Source: Zasmidium citrigriseum
Taxonomy: Eukaryota > Ascomycota > Dothideomycetes > Mycosphaerellales > Mycosphaerellaceae
DNA: 64,000 nucleotides
Direction of reading: 5' to 3'
Assembly: GCA_002786025.1 (NCBI GenBank)
Contig: NHNW01000023.1
Span: 1-64,000, forward strand
Part shown: one piece after another, positions 44,480 through 54,910 of the stretch
Numbering within the stretch: the first letter of the stretch is position 1
Layout: every line of letters begins with the position of its first letter
The notes under the pieces: generated by a model
Told to the model about the DNA's origin: nothing
Seen by the model: only the letters and a program-made list of their open reading frames with translations
Database searches by the model: none
Translations under genes and position numbers: made by a program

Positions 44480-45325
44480 CTATTCCCCACAGTCCTCTCC
44501 TCTCTTGGCCGCCAGAATATACGGCCTCTTCTCCCAAAACGCCTCCCCAATAATATCGCAGTGCGCCATCTCAACCCTCGCTTTCATCTTCCTCTTTCTC
44601 TCCTTCTCAAGCTGATTCTTACTGCCCTCAGTCGGTTCTTTCTTCCCACCATTCACGCCATTAACCACCTCGTCGTACGCCCGATACACCACCGTCCCCT
44701 TCCGATAGATTTCGTCTTCGTTGTTGTAGTTGATCCCAAACCTGCTGAACAGGATCTCATTCTTATCTCCACTCACAGTCCCCTTCAAATCCTCCTCGGC
44801 TTCTGTCGGCGTTCGTCCACCTTTGAGAACGAGACTCCAGAACGTCGTGTTATAGAGATTGTTGATGTGGCAATCCGCCTGTCGCCACGAGAGGTAATCC
44901 CTTAAGATCTTTCGTTTAGGATAGCATACGCATCGCCCGTCAAACGTCGGCCACGGTCGTTCCAGTTCAACGCCGTTCATATACTTCGGCCACAGCATAC
45001 AATACTCCGCCGTGAACTGCGTCGCCACACTAGTCGCCAGCTTCGCCGCCCGTCGCTCGAATAGCTGTGCGCTCTCGTGGAAAATAAAGCTGTACTCATC
45101 GCTCTGACCATATGCGAGGACAATGTCGACGAAAGACCGCACAACTTCAACGGCTGCTGCGTTCATGAGATCCAAGGCTCGTCTGTCGTTGGGCTTCTCA
45201 AAATTGTACTTCTTGCAGAGTTTGCTGAAGCCTCGCCCATCTATACGCACCACGATCCAATTCGAAGGTGGAAGGGCATCCCAAGTCTCGAATGAGCGGA
45301 CGTATTGGAATTCGCTGTTGGCCAT
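44480..45325 (-). CDS. THG1: tRNA(His) guanylyltransferase
   Basis: Adds the essential extra 5' G (G-1) to tRNA-His in a 3'-5' polymerase-like reaction. Single exon, 281 aa, beginning MANSEFQYVRSFETWD, the usual conserved start of the family. Metal-binding carboxylates are visible: Asp29 in VVRIDGRGF, and Asp76/Glu77 in YGQSDEYSF, at the positions known from characterised homologues. HINNLYNTTFWSLVLKGG and EILFSRFGINYNNE are family blocks. A charged insert near the C-terminus (NGGKKEPTEGSKNQLEKERK) is a fungal elaboration. It is divergent from RRP7 with 296 bases between the starts. Confidence 0.95.
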   Translation of the reverse strand: MANSEFQYVRSFETWDALPPSNWIVVRIDGRGFSKLCKKYNFEKPNDRRALDLMNAAAVEVVRSFVDIVLAYGQSDEYSFIFHESAQLFERRAAKLATSVATQFTAEYCMLWPKYMNGVELERPWPTFDGRCVCYPKRKILRDYLSWRQADCHINNLYNTTFWSLVLKGGRTPTEAEEDLKGTVSGDKNEILFSRFGINYNNEDEIYRKGTVVYRAYDEVVNGVNGGKKEPTEGSKNQLEKERKRKMKARVEMAHCDIIGEAFWEKRPYILAAKRGEDCGE

Positions 45326-45621
45326 TCTGATTTTGATGTGGTTTCTTCTGCGAGATCTTGAATTGCTTGGTGATCGCAACGATGAACGTCGAGTTCTGAT
45401 CGCAATGGCCTGGCTCGAACTGTCTCACACCATGTTGTGTTTTAATGGCATGACCAATCTATGACTTCGATATTGTCGGGAAGAAGTTGCAGTCACAAGC
45501 AAGCACCGTCTGTTAGAGTTTCCGCTATTCTCAATAAGGCTAGATCGACGTGGTCCCATCTACAATTTCTCGAGGTCTTTCGAGACCTTGCTACATTTAC
45601 ACATTTCCAGTCCCTACCATC
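45326..45621. promoter_or_regulatory. Bidirectional THG1/RRP7 promoter
   Basis: 296 bases separate the divergent starts of two RNA-processing genes. An inverted repeat TCTCGA-N6-TCGAGA at 45568-45585, 37 bases before the RRP7 ATG, could form a hairpin in the RRP7 leader or bind a dimeric factor. No TATA box is evident. Confidence 0.5.
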
Positions 45622-46560
45622 ATGGCGCCGATAAATGGCTCGAAAGTGTCCTCGACAGTCCACGACTTCATCGCCCTGCCGCTCCGGATCCCCGCGCAAC
45701 CGTCATTCCCAAAGGAAGCCACCCACTACCTCTACCTTCGGGCCAATGCTCCCAAAGTACCGACAGAAAACACACCGCGAGAAGTATTCGCCGTGAACGT
45801 GCCTACCGATGCGACCGAGATCCACATACGCAGCCTGTTTGCAAATCAGCTGGGCGGTGCGCGGATAGAAAGCGTGGCTTTCGAGGGAGCGAGAGTGGGG
45901 AAGGGAATCAGTGCACCTGTTGCTCCCGTGAAGCAGGGAAAGAAGAGAAAGAGAGGACTTGAAGGGCTCGACGAAGAGCAAGAGGCAGAAGAAGTTGGAC
46001 TTTTGCCTGAGGTGTGGGATCGCGAGCTTCACCGCAGTGGAGGAACTGCAGTCATCACATTTGTGGACAAGGCCAGTGCCGATCTGGCGCTGAAGGAGGC
46101 CAAGAGAGCTATCAAGAATAAGAGCGAAATCAGATGGAGTGCTGGTATCGGCACCAAAGTACCGCCCTTGGGTTCAGCAAGATACTTGTCACACCACAGC
46201 CTACGATACCCCGATCACTCGCTGCTCCAATCGAGCGTGGACGCGTTCATGGGCGCATTCGCAGCTCAAGAAGAAGCCAGAGCGAAGATGTTGGCCAAGC
46301 AAAGAGCAGAACCCGACGAGGATGGTTTCATTACTGTCACGCGCGGTGGCAGGAATGGACCTGCGCGGGAGGAAGAGACTAAGGCGAAGGAGGAGGAGCT
46401 CAAGAAGAGAGAGAAGAATCGGATCAAGGATGACTTCTACCGATGGCAGCTGCGGGAGAAGAAGAAGGAGCAGGCGAAGGACCTTGTCAAGGCGTTTGAA
46501 GAGGATCAGAGGAAGGTTGAGGAGATGAAGAGGAGGAGAGGAAGGATAAGGCCGGAGTAA
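45622..46560 (+). CDS. RRP7: Ribosomal RNA-processing protein 7
   Basis: Nucleolar factor for 18S rRNA maturation and small-subunit assembly (UTP-C/CURI-type complexes in yeast). Single exon, 312 aa, starting MAPINGSKVSSTVHDF; an in-frame non-ATG extension upstream is ignored. An RRM-like N-terminal region (REVFAVNVPTDATEIHIRSL, then GTAVITFVDKASADLALKEA) is interrupted by a basic/acidic loop (KKRKRGLEGLDEEQEAEEV). The conserved Rrp7 C-terminal segment runs from DEDGFITVTRGG through KNRIKDDFYRWQLREKKKEQ and ends RRRGRIRPE; this long charged helix is diagnostic. Confidence 0.94.
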   Translation: MAPINGSKVSSTVHDFIALPLRIPAQPSFPKEATHYLYLRANAPKVPTENTPREVFAVNVPTDATEIHIRSLFANQLGGARIESVAFEGARVGKGISAPVAPVKQGKKRKRGLEGLDEEQEAEEVGLLPEVWDRELHRSGGTAVITFVDKASADLALKEAKRAIKNKSEIRWSAGIGTKVPPLGSARYLSHHSLRYPDHSLLQSSVDAFMGAFAAQEEARAKMLAKQRAEPDEDGFITVTRGGRNGPAREEETKAKEEELKKREKNRIKDDFYRWQLREKKKEQAKDLVKAFEEDQRKVEEMKRRRGRIRPE

Positions 46561-46832
46561 TGACGGGATTGGGATTGTTTTTGGCGAGATACCCACTTTA
46601 CGACGTTGTTCTACTACTACGACTGTGATCAAAGATTCGAGATTGTGGCTTCCGAACGTTCTTCCAACAGGGCAATAAAGAAGTTGTCCTGTCTGGATGC
46701 GGCTGGGTTCTTTGACGACCATAGTATCTTTGTTCATGGCTCTCTCTCACCACGAAAAACATCGCTTGTCCCCAGGGCTCGCTCTGTACAATCTTCGCGC
46801 AGCGCATCAGGTTACAGATCGGACAAGACGCA

Positions 46833-49453
46833 ATGGCCGACGAAGAAGACAACTCGCCGGAGGCGCAGTGGGCTAGACTTGAAAGGTCAGCATGGGAGAA
46901 CTTCACGGGTTCCAAGGCAAAGAGGAAGGGCGCACTACGTACATCAACCTTCCATGGCATGATACTTAGTAGTACAGCTTGCTAATGCCATGCTTATAGC
47001 GAAGAAGCGCATCAGGGACTTCTTCAATGGCCTAGGCCCTACTGCCCAGGACCAGTTGAGGGATCTATTGCCAAAATATCACGGCCTACCCGCATACGCG
47101 GAGTCGAATTTCGAGTTTCCGGATCTCTCACAGCAAGACGAAGTCGACGCTTACCGGACGAATGTCGAGGCACGTATGGTGATTCTGGCAGACGAGATTG
47201 CCGTCTTTGATGGTATTCTTGGAATCAAGGGGAATAAGGACTTTGGGTTTGTCCCGACGGCAGACCATTTGCAAGAGCAGAGAAATGTTCGTGGAAGGGA
47301 AAGGAATCGATTACAGGCGGATCTGGAACGATTGAATAATGATGTCAAAGAGCGTAAGGATCAGAGGGCCAAAGAAAGATTGTTGAAGCAGAATGAGAAG
47401 ACTAAACACCCACTAGCACCTAGGAAGACCGCGCCAGGGGGTGGATTCCGTATTCCCATTTCCCCAGATGAAGCCCCCGAGAGAAGGCAGGCTACTCATG
47501 GAGCGCCGGAAGATGGTACTCCGGCTGGAGAGCCCGCTAGAAGGGACACGGACGATTTGCCCGCGGACCATGGTGCTTTTGAGAAGGCCAATGAGGAAGT
47601 TGATGCGGAGCAGCTTCGCAGGCGTCGAGGTAATCTCCGACCAGACTGGTACGAGGCGGTATTTCTTGGAGGTGGCGTATACGGCGAAGCCTACCTCAAC
47701 GTGAAGCAGAACCAATATGGCGTCATCGTCGATCGCGTGGTCATTAAATATACCGACTACAAACATGCGACCCCCGCAGGCAGGCCTTTTCTCTGGAACC
47801 CTGATGGAACGATTCCCAACGAGATTACTGCAATGTGCAGCCTTCGACCACTTAAGGGCTCCGAAAGCATTGTCAGGCTTCGGAACTACAGGGGCAATCA
47901 CCAGGAGTTGAAGTACAAACTCATGATGGAATGGTGCCCTTGGGGGACTGTCAACGAACTCATTCAGAATTACTGGCCCATCGGGAATATCAGGCAGTAC
48001 TGGATCGATGAAAGTGTCGCGTGGCACATCTTTGAGACGATGGTCACCGCTGGGCTGCTTATGGAGAGGGCAGACCTTGAGCCTGGGGGTGGGATGCCGG
48101 GTTGGAAGATGATTGTCCACCGTAAGAAGGCACTTATTCAAATACGAGAGTCGGATAGCTAACACTCTTTTTGCGTAGACGACATCAAACCTCCGAACGG
48201 TATGCCTCTGTTATACCGAACAAGAAGCATCTGAACTGACGCACATAGTATTCATTGGCCTGAACTCTACCGACATCTTCAAGGGCTTCAAAAGCATTAA
48301 ATTAGGCGATTTTGGGCTCTCGCTGCTGCTCGATAATGAGAATACGCTGACCAAAGACACCGACGTTGGCGCATATATCTACCATGCTCCGGTATGTCTC
48401 GTTGAATTTCCCTCGGATTGAGTCGTGCACTAGGCCCGCATGGCGATGCACCAGAGCTTGAGACTCTTTCGCAGAAACGGGGAATGATATCCTAGCTTGA
48501 TTCAGCGGCTCCAGGGGCGCTTGTCGTTTCAAACGGAAGAGGCTGACAGAACTACAGGAAACTAGAGCAGACTATCTGGAGGGCGCTTCGGACAATCCTC
48601 AACGGACCACCAAGAAGACAAATGGTATAACCGCTGCCCTTCATCATCTAAAGCTCGACTAATATCGAATTCTGCAGTCTGGGAAATAGGGAACTTCATG
48701 TATGGCATCTTGATGGCATCTGAGGTCGGTGATGGAAACATGGATAATCACCAGGATACCCAACGAAGATTCTTTCGAACACGCAGAAATCCGACTCCTT
48801 TCGGCCCTCTCGAAGTCGCGCATTACTCAGAGCCGCTTCGCCAACTTGTCCTCGATTGCATGGAGTATCTGCCAGAGAGACGCATAACCTTCGATCAGGC
48901 TATGAAGAGGATTCGACGGAATGCTCAGGATCTTCGTTATGCACCGGCCGATGATTACAGATTCCTGGAACGTGGTTTGATACTGCGCAGGGAGAAGTGG
49001 CAGTTGGCAAGCTTGTTGAGCGACGAACCAGCGAATAATAGAACACCGCCATTCCCACCGCCACCAAGACCTCCCAAGGATGATGGGGATTCGGACGATG
49101 ATGACTTGGGTGGAGATCCTAAGAAACCGATGGAAGTCGACGAAGGTCAGTTCGGGAGGCAGGCGAGGCAAAGAGAGCGAGCGATTGAGGGACGTTCTGG
49201 GGCTCCTTCTCCCCAGGGTGCTCCTACTCCCCAGGCTAATGGGACGTCTGCTCAGCGTCCCTCTGCGCCTCGCGGCCGAAAGAGTGGCAACGCTGCCAAT
49301 GTTCGCAGTCAAGAAGCAGGAGCACCGAATCCAGAAGATCGGCCAAGGAGCAAGAGGAAGCGAAAGGCTCATGAAGGCCATGAAGGGGCATCAGAAGGTC
49401 CAGCAAAGAGACATAAGGTCAGATCGCCTATTGACGACAATTACGATGACTGA
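46833..49453 (+). CDS. Protein kinase-like protein, tandem paralogue A (HHD catalytic loop)
   Basis: Six exons (46833-46938, 47000-48121, 48179-48199, 48249-48391, 48558-48624, 48678-49453) join in frame to 744 aa. N-terminal region of about 250 residues with a charged coiled coil (LQADLERLNNDVKERKDQRA). Kinase core: Gly loop LGGGVYGEAYL (about 259-268), VIK Lys285, NEITAM helix C, EWCPWGTVNEL hinge, catalytic loop HHDIKPPN (409-416, Arg of HRD replaced by His), DFG 437-439, APE 463-465. After the core comes LRYAPADDYRFLERGLILRR (from 572), then a proline-rich and basic tail (RSKRKRKAHEG, KRHKVR; likely nuclear signals). Exon 3 is only 21 nt. The start is set by the paralogue's identical 106-nt first exon; a simpler ATG at 46990 would drop it. 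Function unknown. Confidence 0.83.
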
Positions 49454-49731
49454 TGAGGAGCACGTTTGGGTCTTCGGCCTTGGTATATGGAAAGTCAGTA
49501 CTGTTCTCTCGAAAGCTGGACCCAAACTCAGCCCTTTTTGCCCTCGTGCGTTAGCATACTGTACTGTGGTCTTTGTGGGATAGGAAAACAAAGGGTCCGC
49601 TTCTGGCGCTTGTCGGATGCGGTTTGTCTCTTTCATGAGCATTGTCTTTGTCCTAGCGGCTCCACTCCAGCATTACGAGGAAAAGCTGATTCAAAGTACG
49701 ACCAGCACATACCATCGTTCGATTAGAAGAG

Positions 49732-52440
49732 ATGGCCCCTCGCGACGAGACACAAGAGAAGTGGGTATTACTGGAGCAGGAGGGATGGACAAGAATGAGG
49801 CGCGCCACGGCACCAGGCAAGCCGCTTGGAAAGAAACGTACGATCAATGGTTCGAAGATGTCGTGCATGTGAAGACTGACACAACAACAGCTTCGACGAA
49901 ATTCGTGAACGAGTACATCAAGAATGTACCTGCTGAGATGAAGGAGCAGCTCGGGCCGTGGCTGCAGCAATTCTTCGATTTTCGATCAAATTTCGACGAG
50001 CTTATATCGTCAGTCCCAGCCATCCCACAAGATCTCTCGAATGCGCCGGAGGTTCTTGCATATCAAAAGGCAGCTCTGAGCTGTCAAGGGAGCCTTCGTG
50101 ACGAGAGGCAGTGTCTGGATAACATTCTGAAGGTCACGAACGAGCGCTTCAGTTATAGTCAGACGACTGAGTACTTGCAAGAGGAGAGAGCTCGACGCCA
50201 TGACGCCCATGAGAAAGTGACAAAAGAGTATTTGGAGGTCACTAGAAAATCACAGCCGGGAGCGCTTGCAGCTCAAGGCAAAGGAGCGGCACCAAAGAGA
50301 ACGCAAAAGGAGGGCCACAAGGCTCCTGCGACTTCGGATGAGGGCAGAGTACCAGTCACCGGTAATAATCTGCTGAACCCGGACACAGGTGATGATGAGG
50401 AAGACCTTTGGGCGAATTTTGAAAAGGATCAAGCAGAAGGAGAGGCAAGGCTGCAAGCTGAGGGGGCAGAAAGGAAAAAGGCGGAAGAAGATCGTCGAGC
50501 TCGAGGTGATTTGGGACGGGGATGGTGGACAAACAATGCCGAACAGGTACAGGAAGGAGGCTGGGGTAAAACGAAGGTGTGGGTCAAATTCAACGAGTTT
50601 GGCTTGATTGTGGATGTAAGTCGCTATTCGATCATTTGCTGGCTCTCGGTTTGGAACATCAAGATCGCCAACGCTCAGAGGCATCTCTATTCGCCTTGAT
50701 CTGCCAGACACCTAGGGGCTGACTTTTTGCAGAGGCTCGTCATCAAGAACGCCGTGTTTCCCATCAAGAAGGAAACTCCATACTTGTGGAGCAATGTAAA
50801 TGGTCGGAGTGTTCCCAACGAGTACGTATTCTCAGACGGGCCTAGGAAGATATTGCACTAACCCGGACGTGAAGAGTCACAGCTATGTATCGACTACAGG
50901 CTCTCCAAGGCTCATCAGACAAAATCTTAAAAATACGGAACTGGAGAATCAGCAAGAAGGAACAAATGTATCGGCTGTTCTTGGAATGGTGGTAAGTTTG
51001 ATCTCCGTGATTGAGCATCTGTAGCACAAGCTGACACGACATTTGGTACCTTAGCCCTCATGGAAGCTTGTTGGATGTACTCATCGAAGGAAAGCTTTAC
51101 TGGGAGAATCCTCCCCGAGCCAGAGTACCCGAACCCTTCTGCTGGTTTCTCTACGAAACGCTCGTCAATGCGGGCCTTCTCTTACAACAAGGAGATCTGG
51201 GTTCATCGGGTGGACTGAACTTCATGGCCCATAGAGACATCAAGCTGGGAAACGTATTTTTAGGCGTGGATTCCCGGTCCATCTATAAAGGCTACAAGAG
51301 CCCCAAGCTAGCCGATTTTGGGCTCACCCTCTTGCTCAAAGATGAGAACCAACGATCCACCAACTTTCGGCACACTATCCATAGGTTCAGCGCTCCAGTA
51401 AGTGCCCGAGCCTCGCTTGGAGATTCAGAGAGCTAAGCTTCTTGCAGGAAGAGAGGTCAGAACAACTGGAAAACGCCGATAACAACCCTCAGAGGATCAC
51501 AAAAAAGATCAACGGTAAGTCAGCGACTGCAATCCTCTCCAGTGGCTGCGACTAACACGCGAGGAAATGTGCAGTCTGGTCCATCGGCATGACCATGTAC
51601 AGCATCTTAATGTTGTCGGACGGCGATGAGACTATGGATGGCGAGACCTATGCCCGCTACCAAAAAACTCGCATGCCGGTTGCATTCACTGATGAAGTGA
51701 AGGGATTCTACTCAAAGGAACTCACAGACCTTGTCTGGGCATGTTGCCAGTACTTGCCGGACGAGAGGCCATCGCTTGACGCTCTCCTCCAAAGGATTCG
51801 ACAGTTAAGTGAGGACGGGCCCAAAAAATTGACCTCTGGACTTCGGTATGCCCCGGCGAACCATCCTAAGTTTCTCGAACATGCTCTGCTGCTGAGAAGG
51901 GAGAGATACCAGCTTGGAACTGTAGAGGGTCATGGAATCGGGCCTTCGCCAACAGAGCTCAGATCACGGAAGACTGACGATGATTCCGACGCGGAAGACC
52001 TCGGAGGTCCCGCGGGAGCTGAAGCGGTGTTCGATCCTGAGAGATTTAAACCGGCTGTGACAAGAGCAGCGGCGAAGGCTGCACAGGAGAAGCAGCTTGA
52101 GGCTGACCTAATTGCCGCTCAGGCTCCACGCGAGATGCGAAACAAGAATGGCAACGATAAGCAGCCAGCCGCAACAAATATCGAGACCTCACCGCAAAAA
52201 AGTATCCGAGAAAAGAAAAGGAAGCGCCAAGAGGAGGAGGATGGTGAAAGAATGGAGATGGCGCGGGCTAGGAAGAAGAAGAAAGCGAAGACTCCAATAA
52301 GTATGAGGCGGAGTCCAGGTCGTGTATCCTCATCCGAACCGGATAAGAGTGGTGAGGGAGCCGATGAGAACGATGATGACGAGGCCGAAGAAGAAGAAGG
52401 AGGAGGAGGAGCAGGGGCTGAAGAAGGACAGGCTGCGTAG
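49732..52440 (+). CDS. Protein kinase-like protein, tandem paralogue B (HRD catalytic loop)
   Basis: Seven exons (49732-49837, 49891-50615, 50733-50821, 50875-50991, 51055-51397, 51448-51514, 51575-52440) join in frame to 770 aa. Collinear with the upstream gene: 106-nt first exon ending in the same phase, shared introns at AP|E and N|VW, and the same block LRYAPANHPKFLEHALLLRR from residue 572. Catalytic residues are present: VIK Lys282, EVTAM helix C, catalytic loop HRDIKLGN (405-412), DFG 433-435. The Gly loop is poor (GGWGKTKVWVKF). The N-terminus has a long charged coiled-coil stretch; the tail is basic (REKKRKRQEEE, ARKKKKAK) and ends in an acidic/Gly run. A frame opening at 49617 mimics a signal peptide but is rejected. 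Probable origin is tandem duplication; function unknown. Confidence 0.82.
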
Positions 52441-52934
52441 GGAGAAGTGGAAGGGTGAGTGCCATGAGAGATACAACCTTCAGGATGACACAAACTTCAA
52501 CAAGGCTTGAGTCCATACCTCTACCTTGGTCTGTACGTGGGAATCTGACCTTCTAACTATCAAGGCTCGCACGCGGTCTCCTTTACAGAACTCAAGGCTC
52601 TGCAGCCTAATGGATGATCAAGGTTTCTGGTATCCAGGCCATCACCGAGAACATAACGCAGTGAAATTAATTACTCGAGTTTTTTTGGCTGTCACTATGC
52701 GAACGTCGGTGTAAGTTCATTGGGGGAGGGCCGATGCTAATCGCGATGTTACTAACTCTCTCGCGCCATGTTGGAGATGTGGCTCACGTACTAGATATCA
52801 GTATGATTGATCTGTTTGTTGGATTTGGCTATTGTCGTTGTAACGAGTCTGCAAGAGGAGCAGGTTGGTGTAGTGTACTCCGTGCACGGGCCGCAGCGCT
52901 AGCGGATTTGCATGTGATGCGTGCCATTTAGATG
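52441..52934. other. Intergenic region downstream of kinase pair
   Basis: 3' region of paralogue B; no gene recognised on either strand. Confidence 0.5.
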
Positions 52935-53244
52935 AAGTAAAGCGTAACAGCTACGGAATGAAGGCAAGAAGAATTGTAGGTGAAGAATAGTTGTTTTTTC
53001 GCATTGAAGAAAAAACCAGTAGCAAATGAAGTAAAGGTACAGTCTTAAGTAAAGGGAGATGTAATTGCAAATAAGGCGAACGCTTAGCCTAAGTGAAGCA
53101 AAGGCATCCTCCAAGTAAGGCGAGGGCATACTTCAAGTAAAGGAAAGCTACATTTGTAGTGAAGCTAGGCTATGGCCCAAGTAAATACAAGATAGGTATC
53201 TAGTAAAGCGAAGCTAGATTCTGGGTGAAGCCAAATTCCATGTT
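52935..53244. repeat. Degenerate 22-bp minisatellite
   Basis: About 14 units with the consensus start AAGTAAAGCGAAGCTA. From 53047 to 53244 nine units follow at exactly 22-bp spacing (starts 53047, 53069, 53091, 53113, 53135, 53157, 53179, 53201, 53223). Further left the register is broken (starts 52935, 52957, 52979, then a 28-bp and an 18-bp unit). Units are diverged, with the AAGTRAAG core best kept. Twenty-two is not a multiple of three, so a coding role is unlikely. CA and TG are present, so it is not RIP-treated. Confidence 0.85.
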
Positions 53245-54910
53245 AAGCATCGCAGAGGTCAAGGCCTACGCAGTGATCTCCAATGATATACTATATCACC
53301 CTACTTCCAATAAGCCTCACAATAGCGGAGAATGTTGCTATAATTTGGAGAACAGCCATGTTGGAGCAGCACGCCCGAGCAACATGTTCAATGCAGCTGG
53401 TGGGAAGATCGACTATGTATTGCAACCGCAGTCCAGAAACAAGCGGTTTTTGAGCGATGTAGTACATCCTCGCTGGAGAGATCAAAGGCCAAAGTAGATT
53501 CGCTCTCTCTATCATGCCACCAGACTCGACGGCCAACTAGACCATGGATAGCTCCACGGGCCTGCGTTCCGTGGAGATTGCAAATACGTCCATCTGCTGA
53601 AGGCTTACTCAGTCCCCTCGGTCTTGGCCACTATCTATTGCTATTTGCACAGACGCAAGGACCTTTCAACGGCTGTGTTCCCTCTGAAACTTCTCGTCTT
53701 CCAACTTGGTCGATTGTAATGATGTTACTCTAGTGTTGTGCCATTAGTGGTTCTCATGAGCGAGAGATGTCACTGTAGATCCCCGGTCCGGATCCGTTTC
53801 AAAAGGTGGCACTGGACAACCATATCTTAATGATCCCGCTCAACTCTGTCCCATTGCAATAGTTCTATGGCCCGATAGCAATCGTCAAGAGCATAGAATG
53901 TTCAAACATTCTTCGAGATAGTTCGCCACACTCTCTCGAGCCACCAATCTCATTAGATACCTCTTTCTCTTCTTGCCATGTGATCTCGCAGGCTTTGGCC
54001 GTCGCTCTAGAGACTTAGTACAAGAAGAGATCGACAAGCAACCCGGGCCTTCTGCTCGTCATCTTTGAGGTCCAGCGGACGATGGCTCGCAGCATGAGGA
54101 ATTTCAGTATTACCATCTCCTTCTCTCAATCGATTCTGAGACTTCTATCCAGGCCGTCAACACCGCAATGTCGGGCAGCCTCATGGAGATACTTCAATCC
54201 CGCGACGAACCCGTCTCAAGGCGATAAGCCCAAGGATATCGCGTTGGAGCACAGTCGTGCCCAGTACTTTGTCTCGGCGCCGGTGCCTTGTTTGCAACAA
54301 AACACTTGGTTCTAGCAATCTCGGCCGCAGAGAGACATTTCAAGCCCTTCAATGCCCGTCCCAGGGGTCAGTATTTGGCGTGTAGGATGGAGATAATACC
54401 GCTCCGCCGTCAATGTTGTCCGATTGAGAGCAGCCTTGGTCCTGCTCTTCGCGGCAGGTCACACTGGAACGATCCCTCGAATGCTCCGCCATTCTCCTCG
54501 TCAAGCCGACGTCCAATGATACCATAGCTCCCGTCAAGAGCATCATGGCTTGAAGCATGCACGGAGATTGGCTTCCAAACTTCGCCATTATCATGTCTTC
54601 GAAGAGTTTCCTTGGGGTAGTAGTGCAGCGCCGCGTCGGCCATTGACTGGATTCCGATGGAGAACAAACGAGGAAAAAGCGTGGTAAACATGCCAAAAAC
54701 ACCAAATTGAAGCTACCTGTGCTAGTTTTGGGTATCACTATCTCTCCCTTGAGCCATAGCCTCTGTTTGAACGCCATTTGGAAAGCAAAATAAAGTAATC
54801 ATACCGCTCTGTCCGTTTCCTCATGCCCGTCGTATGTCCCCATGCTGTACAGTAGATACCGAGAAAGGTGTCGTGAGTGGCCGCTATTGGCTGTCAAGAA
54901 GATGGGGTGT
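53245..54910. other. Intergenic region, 1.7 kb, no recognised gene
   Basis: Lies between the minisatellite and the SNF2 gene stop. A 142-codon minus frame at 54349-54777 and a plus frame at 54082-54315 have no known domains or supporting splice structure. The SNF2 gene terminator should lie at the right end. Confidence 0.5.

Noticed and set aside
46833..46999. Donor at 46886 (GTCAGC) for kinase A intron 1
   Set aside because: It leaves the wrong phase for the downstream exon. The donor at 46939 restores frame and matches the paralogue's 106-nt exon.
52935..53244. CRISPR-like array
   Set aside because: Units are contiguous 22-bp tandem repeats without unique spacers, in a eukaryotic context.
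54349..54777. 142-codon minus-strand frame as a possible gene
   Set aside because: No domain, no signal peptide, poor start context and no splice extension; left as intergenic.
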